From Maribacter forsetii DSM 18668 (lineage in GTDB: Bacteria > Bacteroidota > Bacteroidia > Flavobacteriales > Flavobacteriaceae): a stretch of 64,000 nucleotides of DNA. Position numbers and translations under genes: made by a program. Positions within the stretch are counted from its first letter, which is position 1; each line of letters opens with the position of its first letter. The notes below the pieces were generated by a model. That model was not told where the DNA came from, searched no databases, and was given only the letters and a program-made list of their open reading frames with translations. Of the stretch, positions 9,451 to 18,857 are shown piece by piece. Location of the stretch: positions 496,001 to 560,000 of the forward strand of contig NZ_JQLH01000001.1 in NCBI RefSeq assembly GCF_000744105.1, read 5' to 3'.

Positions 9451-11364
9451 ATGAAGTTTAGCTCATCAATTGTTCTTTTATTGCTGCTTTTAGTTTCTTC
9501 TCTGTGCTCTGCGCAGAAAGGGAACAAAAAATCTGTAGCCGATAATTTTGAACATTATGCATATATGGGTAATGCATCAACTTATGAAGAGTTGAGTAAA
9601 AAGGGAATGTCTGATGAGGATATTTGTAAAAATCTTGGCAATGAAGCTTATTTAAGGGCAAAGTATGACGAAGCTAGTTATTGGTACGCAAAGCTGTTAG
9701 AGTTGCATAGTTCAACGATAGAACCTGACTATATGTATAGATATGCACAATCTTTAAAATCGATTAAGAATTATAAGGATTCAGAGGTTTGGATGAAGAA
9801 GTTCAAAAAAGCGAAAAAGAACGATGTACGTGCTCAGAACTATAACAAGGATGAAGGTTATTTTGATGAGTTAATGACTGCATCTAACGAATATACTATT
9901 GAAAATTTAGTTTCTGTAAATTCTAAAGAATCAGATTTTGCACCATCATTTTATAACGAGTTTTTGGTGTTTTCAACCGGTAGGGATTTAGAAACTACTG
10001 ATCGTAGTGCTACTCCTTATTTAAATCTTTATAAAACAACGCGTCCAGAGAAAGAACAATATAGTACGGCAACTGCATTTCCTGAAGAGTTGAAATCTGT
10101 GGCAAATGAATCTTCTACCACTTTTTCAAAAGATGGGAATACCATGTATTTTACTCGGAATAATTATAAAAAAGGTTCGTTCAACAGGGATAAAAAAGGC
10201 ATTAGCAGATTAAAAATTTATAGAAGTACTTTTAAAGATGGTGTATGGGGAAATATAGAGGATCTGCCATTTAATAGCGACCTATATTCCGTTGCACACC
10301 CTGCCTTGAACGAAGATGGTACGATCTTGTATTTTTCATCTGATATGCCAGGAACTTTAGGGGCTTCAGATATTTTTAAGGTAGCTATTAATGCTGATGG
10401 TAGTTTTGGAACACCAGAGAATTTAGGGTCAAAAATCAATACCGAAAGTAAAGAGACTTTTCCGTTCATATCAGAGTCTGGTGTGTTGTATTTTGCATCT
10501 GACGGTCACCCTGGTTTAGGCGGATTGGATATTTTTTCCATCAATCTAAAGAGTCAAGGAGCGGTTAAAAATTTGGGTAACCCAATCAATAGTCCTAACG
10601 ATGATTTTTCAATGATTTTCGATGAAGAAACCAATTCTGGATTTTTTGCCTCTAATCGTTCTGGCGGAGTTGGTGGTGATGATATTTATGCATTGAAAAC
10701 TATAGACTGTATGGTCACCATAACCGGTACCGCAGTAGATAAGGATACGGAACAACCTTTGCCTTTTGTTACCGTGAACGGTAAGAACACTTCAAGAGGT
10801 AATATAGGTGAAGCTACAACTGATGCCCAGGGCAATTATAGTATAGAAATTCCATGTCAAGAGAGTCAATATTCAATTACTGCCAATCTTGACGGTTACG
10901 AAGAGGGTTCTTTGTTTATGTTCACTACACCAGATGAAAAAAATATAACAAATGCCCGTGTGGTATTGGAAGAGAGTAGTAAAGTCGCGGTAATTGGGGC
11001 AGATTTGGTAAAGGTGTTGAAACTGGCACCCATCTATTTTGATCTAAACAGTTCTTACTTAAGAGAAGATGCTTTTGAGAATTTGGATAAAGTGGTCGAT
11101 TATATGTTAAAAAGACCTGAAGTAAAAGTAGAAATTGGGTCGCATACAGATAGTAGGGAAGAGGATAATTACAACCTGTGGCTCTCTGATCGTAGGGCAA
11201 AGAGAACGGTTGCCTATATCATTTCTGCAGGAATAGATGAAAGTCGTATTTCAGGTAAAGGTTATGGAGAAACGGTATTAATCAACAAATGCGCAAACGG
11301 AGTCATTTGTTCTGATCGAGATCATCAATTGAATAGACGTTCAGAATTTATTTTGATAGAGTAA
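9451..11364 (+). CDS. PorE-like OmpA family protein (TPR, PD40 propeller, carboxypeptidase-regulatory domain, OmpA domain)
   Basis: 637 residues with a signal peptide (to about 21, LCSAQ). Domains in order: TPR-like helices (about 30-130), a PD40/WD40-like beta-propeller (about 150-410, with LYFSSDMPGTLGASDI and LYFASDGHPGLGGLDIF blades), a carboxypeptidase-regulatory-like domain (about 413-500), and a peptidoglycan-binding OmpA C-terminal domain (about 525-637, YFDLNSSYLR, then IGSHTDSR and LSDRRAKRT). This is the architecture described for PorE, which anchors T9SS parts to peptidoglycan. It follows the PorP/SprF gene by 11 bp and closes the operon. Its stop codon lies 3 bp from the stop of the convergent gene, with no terminator between them. 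Confidence 0.88.
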   Translation: MKFSSSIVLLLLLLVSSLCSAQKGNKKSVADNFEHYAYMGNASTYEELSKKGMSDEDICKNLGNEAYLRAKYDEASYWYAKLLELHSSTIEPDYMYRYAQSLKSIKNYKDSEVWMKKFKKAKKNDVRAQNYNKDEGYFDELMTASNEYTIENLVSVNSKESDFAPSFYNEFLVFSTGRDLETTDRSATPYLNLYKTTRPEKEQYSTATAFPEELKSVANESSTTFSKDGNTMYFTRNNYKKGSFNRDKKGISRLKIYRSTFKDGVWGNIEDLPFNSDLYSVAHPALNEDGTILYFSSDMPGTLGASDIFKVAINADGSFGTPENLGSKINTESKETFPFISESGVLYFASDGHPGLGGLDIFSINLKSQGAVKNLGNPINSPNDDFSMIFDEETNSGFFASNRSGGVGGDDIYALKTIDCMVTITGTAVDKDTEQPLPFVTVNGKNTSRGNIGEATTDAQGNYSIEIPCQESQYSITANLDGYEEGSLFMFTTPDEKNITNARVVLEESSKVAVIGADLVKVLKLAPIYFDLNSSYLREDAFENLDKVVDYMLKRPEVKVEIGSHTDSREEDNYNLWLSDRRAKRTVAYIISAGIDESRISGKGYGETVLINKCANGVICSDRDHQLNRRSEFILIE

Positions 11365-11367
11365 GCT

Positions 11368-13146
11368 TTAGTTCATATGCTTCGCTACTACCTCTATTTC
11401 TTTAAAGACATGAATTGGTTTACCATAAGAAGTAAATCCGTTTAAAATTACTTCATAGGTTCCTTCTACATCTGAAGTGAAAAATTCAAACTGATAATCA
11501 CTATCGGTAATATTTAAAAGGGGGTTCCAGTATAGCATTCTCCTGTAATCTGGAATTCTATCAAAAGAAACATCCTCTGGTTGATAAGATTGTACAAAAT
11601 AGTTCTTTTTGGTTACAGGTTGGGTAAACGGTACAACTAGGCTATTTTTAGCAGTATAGGTGTCTAGAAAATCTGCATCGAAAGTTTCAATAGAAATAAT
11701 ACCTTGATACTCTTTTTGACCCAAACGAAATTGATCTCTTGTCAAGCTTATCTTTTCAATGTTTCGGGCATCAAAGGTTCTGATTTTTTCTTGATGAGGT
11801 ATGAATACCCCGTCTATTAAAACAATGGCAGGAAAATCGTTGTAATCTTCATCATAAGATTTAAAATCTTGACCAATTCTTATATAGGCGTCACTGGTAT
11901 TCACTTTTCTAAAGCCTGCGAATTTCACTACTTCTACCAAAGTTTCTTCAAGCGTAGGAAAACGAGTGTATTCATCAAGAATGATAACTTCTGGTATGCC
12001 ACCGTTAAATATATCAATAGGATTGCTTTGTAAAATAGAATCTGGTTTGGCACTAAAGAACTGATTTTCTATTTGGTTCAATACACTCCTGGCGGTAATG
12101 TAATCGGCTTGCTCTTTTGATAATCTGAAATTTGCGAATGATAGATCGGCTAGGTCAATAGGACTGGGTGTTGCTTTTTCAATGGTATACATTTCGCTTT
12201 GGTTTTCAACCTGTATAACTGCCATTGGGTTTTTACGGTCTTTGCGTATGTAAGAATAGAAATTTCCATTTTGGTCGGTTTTTGAAAACTTCAACAACGA
12301 TTCCTTACCGGGTATAGAAATAACAACGGGAAGGTTCTCAGCAGGTAATCCTGAGTTAGCGTTTGTTACGGTGCCGTAAACTAGTTCTCCTCGTTGTTCA
12401 GGCAAGAAGATGCTATCACCAATAGTTTGTTTGATTTCCTTGTCGGCATTAAAATAGGCATTTCCATACATAACTGAATTTAGTGTAGATGGCATATCTA
12501 TTTCTTCTTTCCTTTTCACTTTAATACTATAAAAACCATGACCTAAAGCTCCTTTGTAATTTTTAATATTCAGGCTTACTTTCTGTCGAGGTTGATACGT
12601 AGATTGATTGGTTCTAATTGTAATTGTTGATGAGTCTGAAACCGAAATGACATCAGTTGAAGCTGATGTTAGTGCATCGGGTTTATTTTCTAGAAGGGTA
12701 GATTGGTCTACTAAATAAGGATTGATGATTACAATATCATCTTTAAAAACTTGAGATAGACCTGAATTTTTCATCCATTGGGTATAGCCTAATAACTTGT
12801 ACCTGCCAGAGGGTATATCTGTAGATACAAAGAAATCACCATTGCCATGTCCTTTGCTCAATTTTACTTTATGTTCAAAAACAAAGTCCTTTGCTTCATT
12901 TACTAGGGCTACGTATCCAATGGTACTTATTTTAGTAGGGTTATTGGTTTGTGCGTTAAAACAGTGTATAGAATAATATAAATACTCTCCAGAGAGCACT
13001 AACGGACCGTTATGGTCTACGTATGCTTTTTCCTGAGGTACTTTTTTTAGACTCAAAAGGTCGCTACCATCTTTGATCACATATTGGGCGCTACCGAGAT
13101 TGGTAATTAAAATGATTATTACAGTAAGTATTTGTGTTGTCTTCAT
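11368..13146 (-). CDS. Secreted protein of the TonB/DUF4249 operon, possible MG2-like N-terminal domain
   Basis: 592 residues with a signal peptide (to about 20, LGSAQ). The N-terminal part resembles macroglobulin MG2-like strands (SGEYLYYSIHCFNAQTN and PSGRYKLLGYTQWM). A middle segment (about 245-310, LVYGTVTNANSGLPAENLPVVI) resembles a carboxypeptidase-regulatory domain. A later segment (about 370-480, IPEVIILDEYTRFPTLEETLVEVV) resembles a TonB plug-like fold with no barrel after it. I do not know its function. It is the last gene of the operon, 9 bp after the second DUF4249 gene, so it probably works at the outer membrane or in the periplasm with the receptor. Confidence 0.8.
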   Translation of the reverse strand: MKTTQILTVIIILITNLGSAQYVIKDGSDLLSLKKVPQEKAYVDHNGPLVLSGEYLYYSIHCFNAQTNNPTKISTIGYVALVNEAKDFVFEHKVKLSKGHGNGDFFVSTDIPSGRYKLLGYTQWMKNSGLSQVFKDDIVIINPYLVDQSTLLENKPDALTSASTDVISVSDSSTITIRTNQSTYQPRQKVSLNIKNYKGALGHGFYSIKVKRKEEIDMPSTLNSVMYGNAYFNADKEIKQTIGDSIFLPEQRGELVYGTVTNANSGLPAENLPVVISIPGKESLLKFSKTDQNGNFYSYIRKDRKNPMAVIQVENQSEMYTIEKATPSPIDLADLSFANFRLSKEQADYITARSVLNQIENQFFSAKPDSILQSNPIDIFNGGIPEVIILDEYTRFPTLEETLVEVVKFAGFRKVNTSDAYIRIGQDFKSYDEDYNDFPAIVLIDGVFIPHQEKIRTFDARNIEKISLTRDQFRLGQKEYQGIISIETFDADFLDTYTAKNSLVVPFTQPVTKKNYFVQSYQPEDVSFDRIPDYRRMLYWNPLLNITDSDYQFEFFTSDVEGTYEVILNGFTSYGKPIHVFKEIEVVAKHMN

Positions 13147-13155
13147 AAGTTCTAA

Positions 13156-14454
13156 TTATTCTACCCAAAAATCTGGTTCAATATTACTACCCAAAGCTGT
13201 ACAATCTCCGCATACTCTTGGTACAAATATGTGTGGTCCGCCACAGTCTTCCTCATTAACATTTGGCTTCACATAACTTATTAAATCAAGATCTACTTGT
13301 TGAATTACTGATTGTGGACATGGGTTTGGACCTCTCATTCCACTAAAACAAAAAGAAACATGAGATTCTGGTGCTGTCAATTCACTGCAATTAAAAGGAT
13401 ATGGGGGTAATTCTTCATTCGGATAAAAATCGGTATAATTGAAAAAGAGCCGATCTTTAGAAACGGATACTACATCAAAAAAACCGATTACATTACCCTG
13501 AGAGCCATCGTCTGCAGAAAGGTTACCTTCTAAAAATCCGGGTTGTATTTGAGAAAAAATGCTACCGGTTTGGCTGAAGTTATTCAATTGATCGTAGAAA
13601 CTAAAAGATGCTGCACTTGAAACTAATTGTTCTACTTCAATACTATATCTATGGCTTATAATAAAGTTCTCTTGGTCAATAAAACGTACCATAAACTTTG
13701 TAATATTATCACCTAAGTTACCTTGTTGAGCTTGTATGATAGAATTAGAAAGGTTATTGCCATAGCAAACCTGTTGTTCTTCTTCCCGTTCAACAATTTC
13801 TAGGTCATAGGTTACTTCGGGCAACGCACAAGGGTCATAATTGGTTAATTTAAATTCGTTGGGAGACCAATTTGGGGCTATGATCTTATATGTTTCATCA
13901 TAAGTATAGCGTAAGTTTTGTACACTACCTGTTTCAATTGTATTATCTACAAAAATGCCAATGCCCTCGGCACCGGACTCACTAGTTGTTTTTTCGGCAT
14001 ATATATTTGAAATGCTAGCCAAGCCCTCTATTTCCATATCGGTAGAGGTATACTTTTTGCCATCTGATGTAACAATGTTCAGCAGATAAGAGCTACCCAT
14101 TTCTGCGGCAAACTGAATATCCGATTCATAAATTCCCGGGCTAGATTCATTAAAGGAATATGTAATGCCATTACTGTTTTCAATGGAAACTGTAGCATTG
14201 GTTTCATAACGTACCAAGTCTCTATTAATATCTCTAATGGGTGTGTAAGGGTTGTAAACGGAATCAATACCTAGGTCTATCAACGTATCCATTCTGCTCA
14301 ATGCTACGGTGTGGTTTTTTAGTTCATTGGTAAGAGTGGCCTCTACGATCAATATTTTAAGCACTTCGTCATCTGCTTCTATTCCTAAATCAACTTCTTC
14401 AATACAATTGATGAATAACAGAAGCGGTAATATTATTAAAGTAATTTTTCTCAT
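13156..14454 (-). CDS. DUF4249 family lipoprotein (second copy)
   Basis: 432 residues. The N-terminus is a lipoprotein signal (MRKITLIILPLLLFINC, lipidated Cys17), followed by EEVDLGIEADDEVLKILIVEATLT, typical of DUF4249. The family is found in Bacteroidota, usually beside TonB-dependent receptors; no biochemical role is established. Conserved features shared with the upstream copy are the YTYDETYKI segment, FKLTNYDP, a Cys near LSNSIIQA, ISHRYSIEVEQL, FFNYTDFYPNEELPPYPFNC and a C-terminal CGDCTALGSNIEPDFW cluster. The start lies 1 bp after the stop of the first copy, implying translational coupling. The two copies are clear tandem paralogues that have diverged well beyond recent duplication. 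Confidence 0.88.
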   Translation of the reverse strand: MRKITLIILPLLLFINCIEEVDLGIEADDEVLKILIVEATLTNELKNHTVALSRMDTLIDLGIDSVYNPYTPIRDINRDLVRYETNATVSIENSNGITYSFNESSPGIYESDIQFAAEMGSSYLLNIVTSDGKKYTSTDMEIEGLASISNIYAEKTTSESGAEGIGIFVDNTIETGSVQNLRYTYDETYKIIAPNWSPNEFKLTNYDPCALPEVTYDLEIVEREEEQQVCYGNNLSNSIIQAQQGNLGDNITKFMVRFIDQENFIISHRYSIEVEQLVSSAASFSFYDQLNNFSQTGSIFSQIQPGFLEGNLSADDGSQGNVIGFFDVVSVSKDRLFFNYTDFYPNEELPPYPFNCSELTAPESHVSFCFSGMRGPNPCPQSVIQQVDLDLISYVKPNVNEEDCGGPHIFVPRVCGDCTALGSNIEPDFWVE

Positions 14455-14455
14455 C

Positions 14456-15745
14456 TTATTCTATCCAAAAATTAGGTGTTTTATTACTGCCAAATGTTCT
14501 ACAATCTATACAGCCTAATGGTTTTACTAAAAAAGGAGCACGGGATAGTTCTCCATTGGCATCAGGTTCAAAAAAGTTTTCATTATCGCCAATGTACCCT
14601 ATTTGACCTGCAATTATTCCTTCTATCAGAGGTGAATTTGAACCGCGGTCAACAATAACTTTTCCATCTATTACGGTTGAGTGAAAACCATCAGGATAGA
14701 GTGCCGGTTCTCGAATAACATTACATGAAATAATATAAGGTGGTAATGATTCATTAGGGTAAAAATCTTCATAATTAAAGAACATTCTCTTTTCACTATA
14801 TGAACTCAATTCAAAGTACCCAATTACATTGGCAATATCTGAGTTCTCAACGGTTATATTGCCTTCTAATTGCCCGGTCTGAACGTTACTAAATAGACTT
14901 TCTGAGTTTGAGAAATCTTCTAATGAACCAAAGAAAGAAGCGGCATGGTTATCATGGTGATATTGTTTTACCAATATACTATAGCGATGCGATATCGCAT
15001 AATTATCACTGCCTATAAATCTTACCTCAAAATCATCTAAATTATTTGAGGCTAAATTAGCGGTTGAAGCCAATATTATACTATTTGATTTATTTGTTGC
15101 AAAACAAATATTAGCTGGTTCATCTCTTGGTGATACAGTAACTTCCCAACCATCATCATCTTCACAAAAGAAATCATAGTCAACTTCATCCCAATCAAAA
15201 GGATTAAAATCTGGAGGAATTACCTTATAGGTCTCTTCATATTCATAACGGAAGTAATTTGCAGAAGAGGTATTATCCGTATTGTCTACCAGTATTGAAA
15301 TACCGTCTGTATTCGAATTACTGATACTACGCTCCGCTTTTAATTCAGAAACTTCAACTTGTTTAGGCAATGTCGTTTTATTTGAACGATACTGTACACC
15401 ATCTTTAGTAAATATTTCCAAAGTGTATTCTCTTTCCTGTAATAAACTTACAGCACCGTTAGTGTTATAATTTCCTGCTTGTGTCTCAAAAAAATCTATT
15501 TTTTTGCCTAAATTATCAATGATACTTACTTGCGCACCAATTTCTGGCGGTGGATCAATTTCATCAAATGAAAAGGTTCTTGTTAAAAAAATAGTTTGTT
15601 GTATGTTTTGATCTGTAATACGTGCATCTACTACTAATGACCCATCTAATACATCGGTTATATTTTCAGGTTCAAATTCCTCAACGCAACTCAATATTGC
15701 CAGTGACAAACAAGGTAGAGTGAGCCATTTTAAGTTCTTTCTCAT
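14456..15745 (-). CDS. DUF4249 family lipoprotein (first copy)
   Basis: I choose ATG 15745 (MRKNLKWLTL) over an upstream in-frame TTG at 15763: it gives a compact lipoprotein signal with Cys20 in LSC and has an AAGAAAAG ribosome-binding region before it. The mature protein, about 410 residues, begins VEEFEPENITDVLDGSLVVDARIT, characteristic of DUF4249. It shares YRYEYEETYKVI, ISHRYSILVKQY, FFNYEDFYPNESLPPY and the C-terminal CIDCRTFGSNKTPNFW motif with its neighbour. It lies between the TonB receptor and the second DUF4249 gene in a tight operon, so it probably acts as a surface or periplasmic partner of the receptor. Substrate unknown. Confidence 0.87.
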   Translation of the reverse strand: MRKNLKWLTLPCLSLAILSCVEEFEPENITDVLDGSLVVDARITDQNIQQTIFLTRTFSFDEIDPPPEIGAQVSIIDNLGKKIDFFETQAGNYNTNGAVSLLQEREYTLEIFTKDGVQYRSNKTTLPKQVEVSELKAERSISNSNTDGISILVDNTDNTSSANYFRYEYEETYKVIPPDFNPFDWDEVDYDFFCEDDDGWEVTVSPRDEPANICFATNKSNSIILASTANLASNNLDDFEVRFIGSDNYAISHRYSILVKQYHHDNHAASFFGSLEDFSNSESLFSNVQTGQLEGNITVENSDIANVIGYFELSSYSEKRMFFNYEDFYPNESLPPYIISCNVIREPALYPDGFHSTVIDGKVIVDRGSNSPLIEGIIAGQIGYIGDNENFFEPDANGELSRAPFLVKPLGCIDCRTFGSNKTPNFWIE

Positions 15746-15766
15746 CTTTTCTTTTTTTGGCAATAT

Positions 15767-18622
15767 TTAAAACTTAAAATTATAGGTGATTGACGGAATA
15801 GGAATGGAGAAAATAGAACTTTGTAACGCCTTTACTTCACCATCATCTGTTACGAAAAACACCGAGTACGGATTGTTTCTACCTAATACATTATAAACCG
15901 ATATGGTAACAAAACTATGTGCTAACTTATTCTTCTTGTGGTTTCCTTCAATATTAAGACCTAGGTCTAAACGGTAGAAATCTGGAATCCTAAATTCATT
16001 CCTATCACTAAAAGCAACAAAATCTGCATTATTGAATCTAAATGTACCTACAGGGTAGGTAATAGGTCTACCGGTTTGGTACACAAAATTTGCAGATATG
16101 CTATATCGCTTTGTAAAACGATAGTTGGTAATAACACTTACATCATGGGGCTTATCAAAGTTAGAGGGAAAAAATTCACCGTTGTTAATTCGCTCCTCGC
16201 TAAATTCACTATCAAAACGGTATAAAGATCTAGAGTAGGTGTAACTCAACCATCCGTTTAAATCACCGCTTTTCTTTTTTAATAAAAATTCTACTCCGTA
16301 TGCCTTTCCATCACCTTGTAATATCTGTGTTTCTACATTTTCGTTTAAGAAGAGGTTGGCACCGGTTTTAAAATCAAGCACATTTTCCATTATCTTGTAA
16401 TACCCTTCGATACTTAATTCATATTCGTTTTCCTTAAAGTTTTTATAGAAGCCAAGAGAGGCTTGGTAGCCCTTTTGTGCTTCAATATTCAGATCAGAAA
16501 GTTTCCATGTATCAATAGGTGAAACTGTGGTGTTATTTGAAAGGGTATGTAAAAATTGATACGAATTGTTTAGACTGGCTTTTACCGAAAAATCTGGTGT
16601 AAATAAATATCTAGCGGAGACTCTGGCTTCTGGTCCGCCATAGGTTTTTATATTTTGATTACTTGAATAGGCTATGGTGTCTTGAACGGTAGATTCATTC
16701 TTTGGCATCCCTTCTTCATAGGTTCTTTGGGTAGCCTCGCCCAATGCGGCAAAAAATGCATATCTCACCCCTAAATTGACAGATAGTTTTTCATTAACCG
16801 TAATTTCATCCCCTATAAATAGTGCGCCCTCAACAGCTTGTTCTTTATCAATAGCAAATTCACTGATGTCCGACTCGCTTCCGTCTGGTTCTATGCTTCC
16901 AGGGTTAACGGAATAGTATTTGGCTGAACCACCATAGTCTAAAGTGTTTTTATCGTTTAGAGCTGTACGAAGCTTATATTTTAATTCGGTTTCGTTAATG
17001 CTGTAATCAAGCTTAAAATCACTGTTCGATTCACCGTCAAAATCAATTCCGAATCCGTAATTACTATTATCGACAATAAGTGCGCTATGGGTTTTATCAC
17101 TCATTCTATGGTCCCAACGCACAGAAAAAAGACGATTGTCATAATTGTATAATGAATCTGAGGTGATACTAAAAGCATCTCTGCTATAATAGGCAGTCGC
17201 TTTCACTTCATTTTTGTCATTTATTTTATTGTGATATTTAACGATGCCGTCAAAAAACGAAGCGTTGCTATTGCTTAACGATTCGTCATCTAAAGACCGT
17301 AAAATCCAGTCCGCATAAGCACCTCTACCACCAACGACAAGGGATGATTTTTCTTTTTCCAACGGAATTTCCAATGCCAAATTTCCGGTCACTGGACCAA
17401 TAGAACCTTCACCTGAGAACTTTTCTACATTACCATTTTTTGTTCTAATATCGAAGACCGATGAAAGACGGCCGCCAAACTCTACAGGAATAGCACCTTT
17501 ATAGATATCTACGCCCTTGGTCGTAAACGGATTCAAGGCTTGAAAGATTCCGAAAAAATGCTGTGGGTTGTATATAACCGCATCGTCTAACAGTACTAAG
17601 TTTTGGTCTGTTTTACCGCCACGAACGTTTAAGCCCATTGCACCTTCGCCCGCAGATGAAATACCAGGCAATGCCTTGGCGACTGACAAAATATCTCGTT
17701 CCCCTAAAACTAGGGGAATGTTCTTAGACTCTTCAGAATCTATTTGCTCACTACCAGTAATAGCTTCCTCTACATTTTTATAAGCATCTGCCTCTACTAC
17801 TACTTCATCTAATTGTTGTAGCCCTTCTTCCATCAACAAATCTAAACTACCATTATTGTACATAATGACTTCACGTTCTGTAGATGCAATACCCATGGCA
17901 CGTATACTTAGTACGTTATAGCCCGAAGGTAATGTTAAAGAGTAATTACCATTCGAGTCGGATACAGTAATTTGGTTGGAGCCTTTAACGCGAATGGTTA
18001 AATCTGGAATAGGCTCACCTGTTTTAGAATTTATGGCTCTACCGGTTAATTTATAGGATTCTTGTAAGTTATTAGGGTCGCTTTTGCCCACTTTTACAAC
18101 ATCGTAATTTCGTTTAACCTGAGTATTAGTGGTATAAAATGTTGGGGGTGGTGCGTTAGCTTTTGTTTGTTTGCCGTTATTTTCTTCAACTACTTCTTCT
18201 TGACCAAAAAAGCCATTGGGTAGGTCGTCATATACTATGGTATTCTCTAAAAGAATGATGCGTTTCTGTGATTCTAGAATATAATAGTTTAAAGAGGTGT
18301 CCTCTAAAAGAGATTGCAAGGCAGTGGTTAAATTTTCATTGTCAAAGTTGGCAGTTACGTTGATGCCTTGTGCCCAACTTTCTAGAAAGAAAAATTGATA
18401 ACCTATTTGTTCTTCAATATCGGTAATTACAGATGATAAGGGAGTTGCAGAGTATTGACCATTAACAGTAATAGTTTCTTGAGCATAACCTATACTTAAA
18501 GCAAAAAGTATGGTGAAATAGACTACGGTTTTTTTTATAGGTGTTGCCCCGCTAATTTCAATAAAAGTTTTGAGCAAACTTTTATTCGTTTTTTTGTTGG
18601 TCATGTTGGTTGGTTGGATCAT
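15767..18622 (-). CDS. TonB-dependent outer-membrane receptor with STN and carboxypeptidase-regulatory domains
   Basis: 951 residues. A long basic N-terminus is followed by a signal sequence (hydrophobic 33-46, cleavage near YAQE 49); ATG 18604 is an alternative start six residues in. Domains in order: STN (about 50-126, VITDIEEQIGYQFFFLE), carboxypeptidase-regulatory-like (about 195-270, GRAINSKTGEPIPDLTIRVKG), plug (about 290-400, VAKALPGISSAGEGAMGLNVRGG and GAIPVEFGGRLSSVFDI), and a barrel to the C-terminus ending in phenylalanine. The STN domain suggests contact with an anti-sigma FecR-type partner, but none lies beside it. First gene of a four-gene operon with two DUF4249 lipoproteins. 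The transported ligand cannot be read from sequence. Confidence 0.93.
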   Translation of the reverse strand: MIQPTNMTNKKTNKSLLKTFIEISGATPIKKTVVYFTILFALSIGYAQETITVNGQYSATPLSSVITDIEEQIGYQFFFLESWAQGINVTANFDNENLTTALQSLLEDTSLNYYILESQKRIILLENTIVYDDLPNGFFGQEEVVEENNGKQTKANAPPPTFYTTNTQVKRNYDVVKVGKSDPNNLQESYKLTGRAINSKTGEPIPDLTIRVKGSNQITVSDSNGNYSLTLPSGYNVLSIRAMGIASTEREVIMYNNGSLDLLMEEGLQQLDEVVVEADAYKNVEEAITGSEQIDSEESKNIPLVLGERDILSVAKALPGISSAGEGAMGLNVRGGKTDQNLVLLDDAVIYNPQHFFGIFQALNPFTTKGVDIYKGAIPVEFGGRLSSVFDIRTKNGNVEKFSGEGSIGPVTGNLALEIPLEKEKSSLVVGGRGAYADWILRSLDDESLSNSNASFFDGIVKYHNKINDKNEVKATAYYSRDAFSITSDSLYNYDNRLFSVRWDHRMSDKTHSALIVDNSNYGFGIDFDGESNSDFKLDYSINETELKYKLRTALNDKNTLDYGGSAKYYSVNPGSIEPDGSESDISEFAIDKEQAVEGALFIGDEITVNEKLSVNLGVRYAFFAALGEATQRTYEEGMPKNESTVQDTIAYSSNQNIKTYGGPEARVSARYLFTPDFSVKASLNNSYQFLHTLSNNTTVSPIDTWKLSDLNIEAQKGYQASLGFYKNFKENEYELSIEGYYKIMENVLDFKTGANLFLNENVETQILQGDGKAYGVEFLLKKKSGDLNGWLSYTYSRSLYRFDSEFSEERINNGEFFPSNFDKPHDVSVITNYRFTKRYSISANFVYQTGRPITYPVGTFRFNNADFVAFSDRNEFRIPDFYRLDLGLNIEGNHKKNKLAHSFVTISVYNVLGRNNPYSVFFVTDDGEVKALQSSIFSIPIPSITYNFKF

Positions 18623-18857
18623 TACAAGGTAAGAAAAACTATATTATAACAAAATGTGATATTTAAAATAATTACATTGAATTATTGAAAAAAAATGAAA
18701 TAACCTTTGCATTACTAACAATTTGGCATTTATAGTTAACAGGTTTAAAGAGAAAGAGTTAAATTTAATAGTATAATCTTTTACTTACATTGTTGTTTTA
18801 TTATTAATCAGTATTTTATTACTATTTTTATCATAAATACTTGTTAAAATTAAGACA

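Noticed and set aside
18723..18742. TGTTAACT on the minus strand upstream of the TonB receptor as a sigma site
   Set aside because: The first box matches, but 14 bases later the sequence is GTTAGTAA and the distance to the start is about twice that of sites A, C and D.
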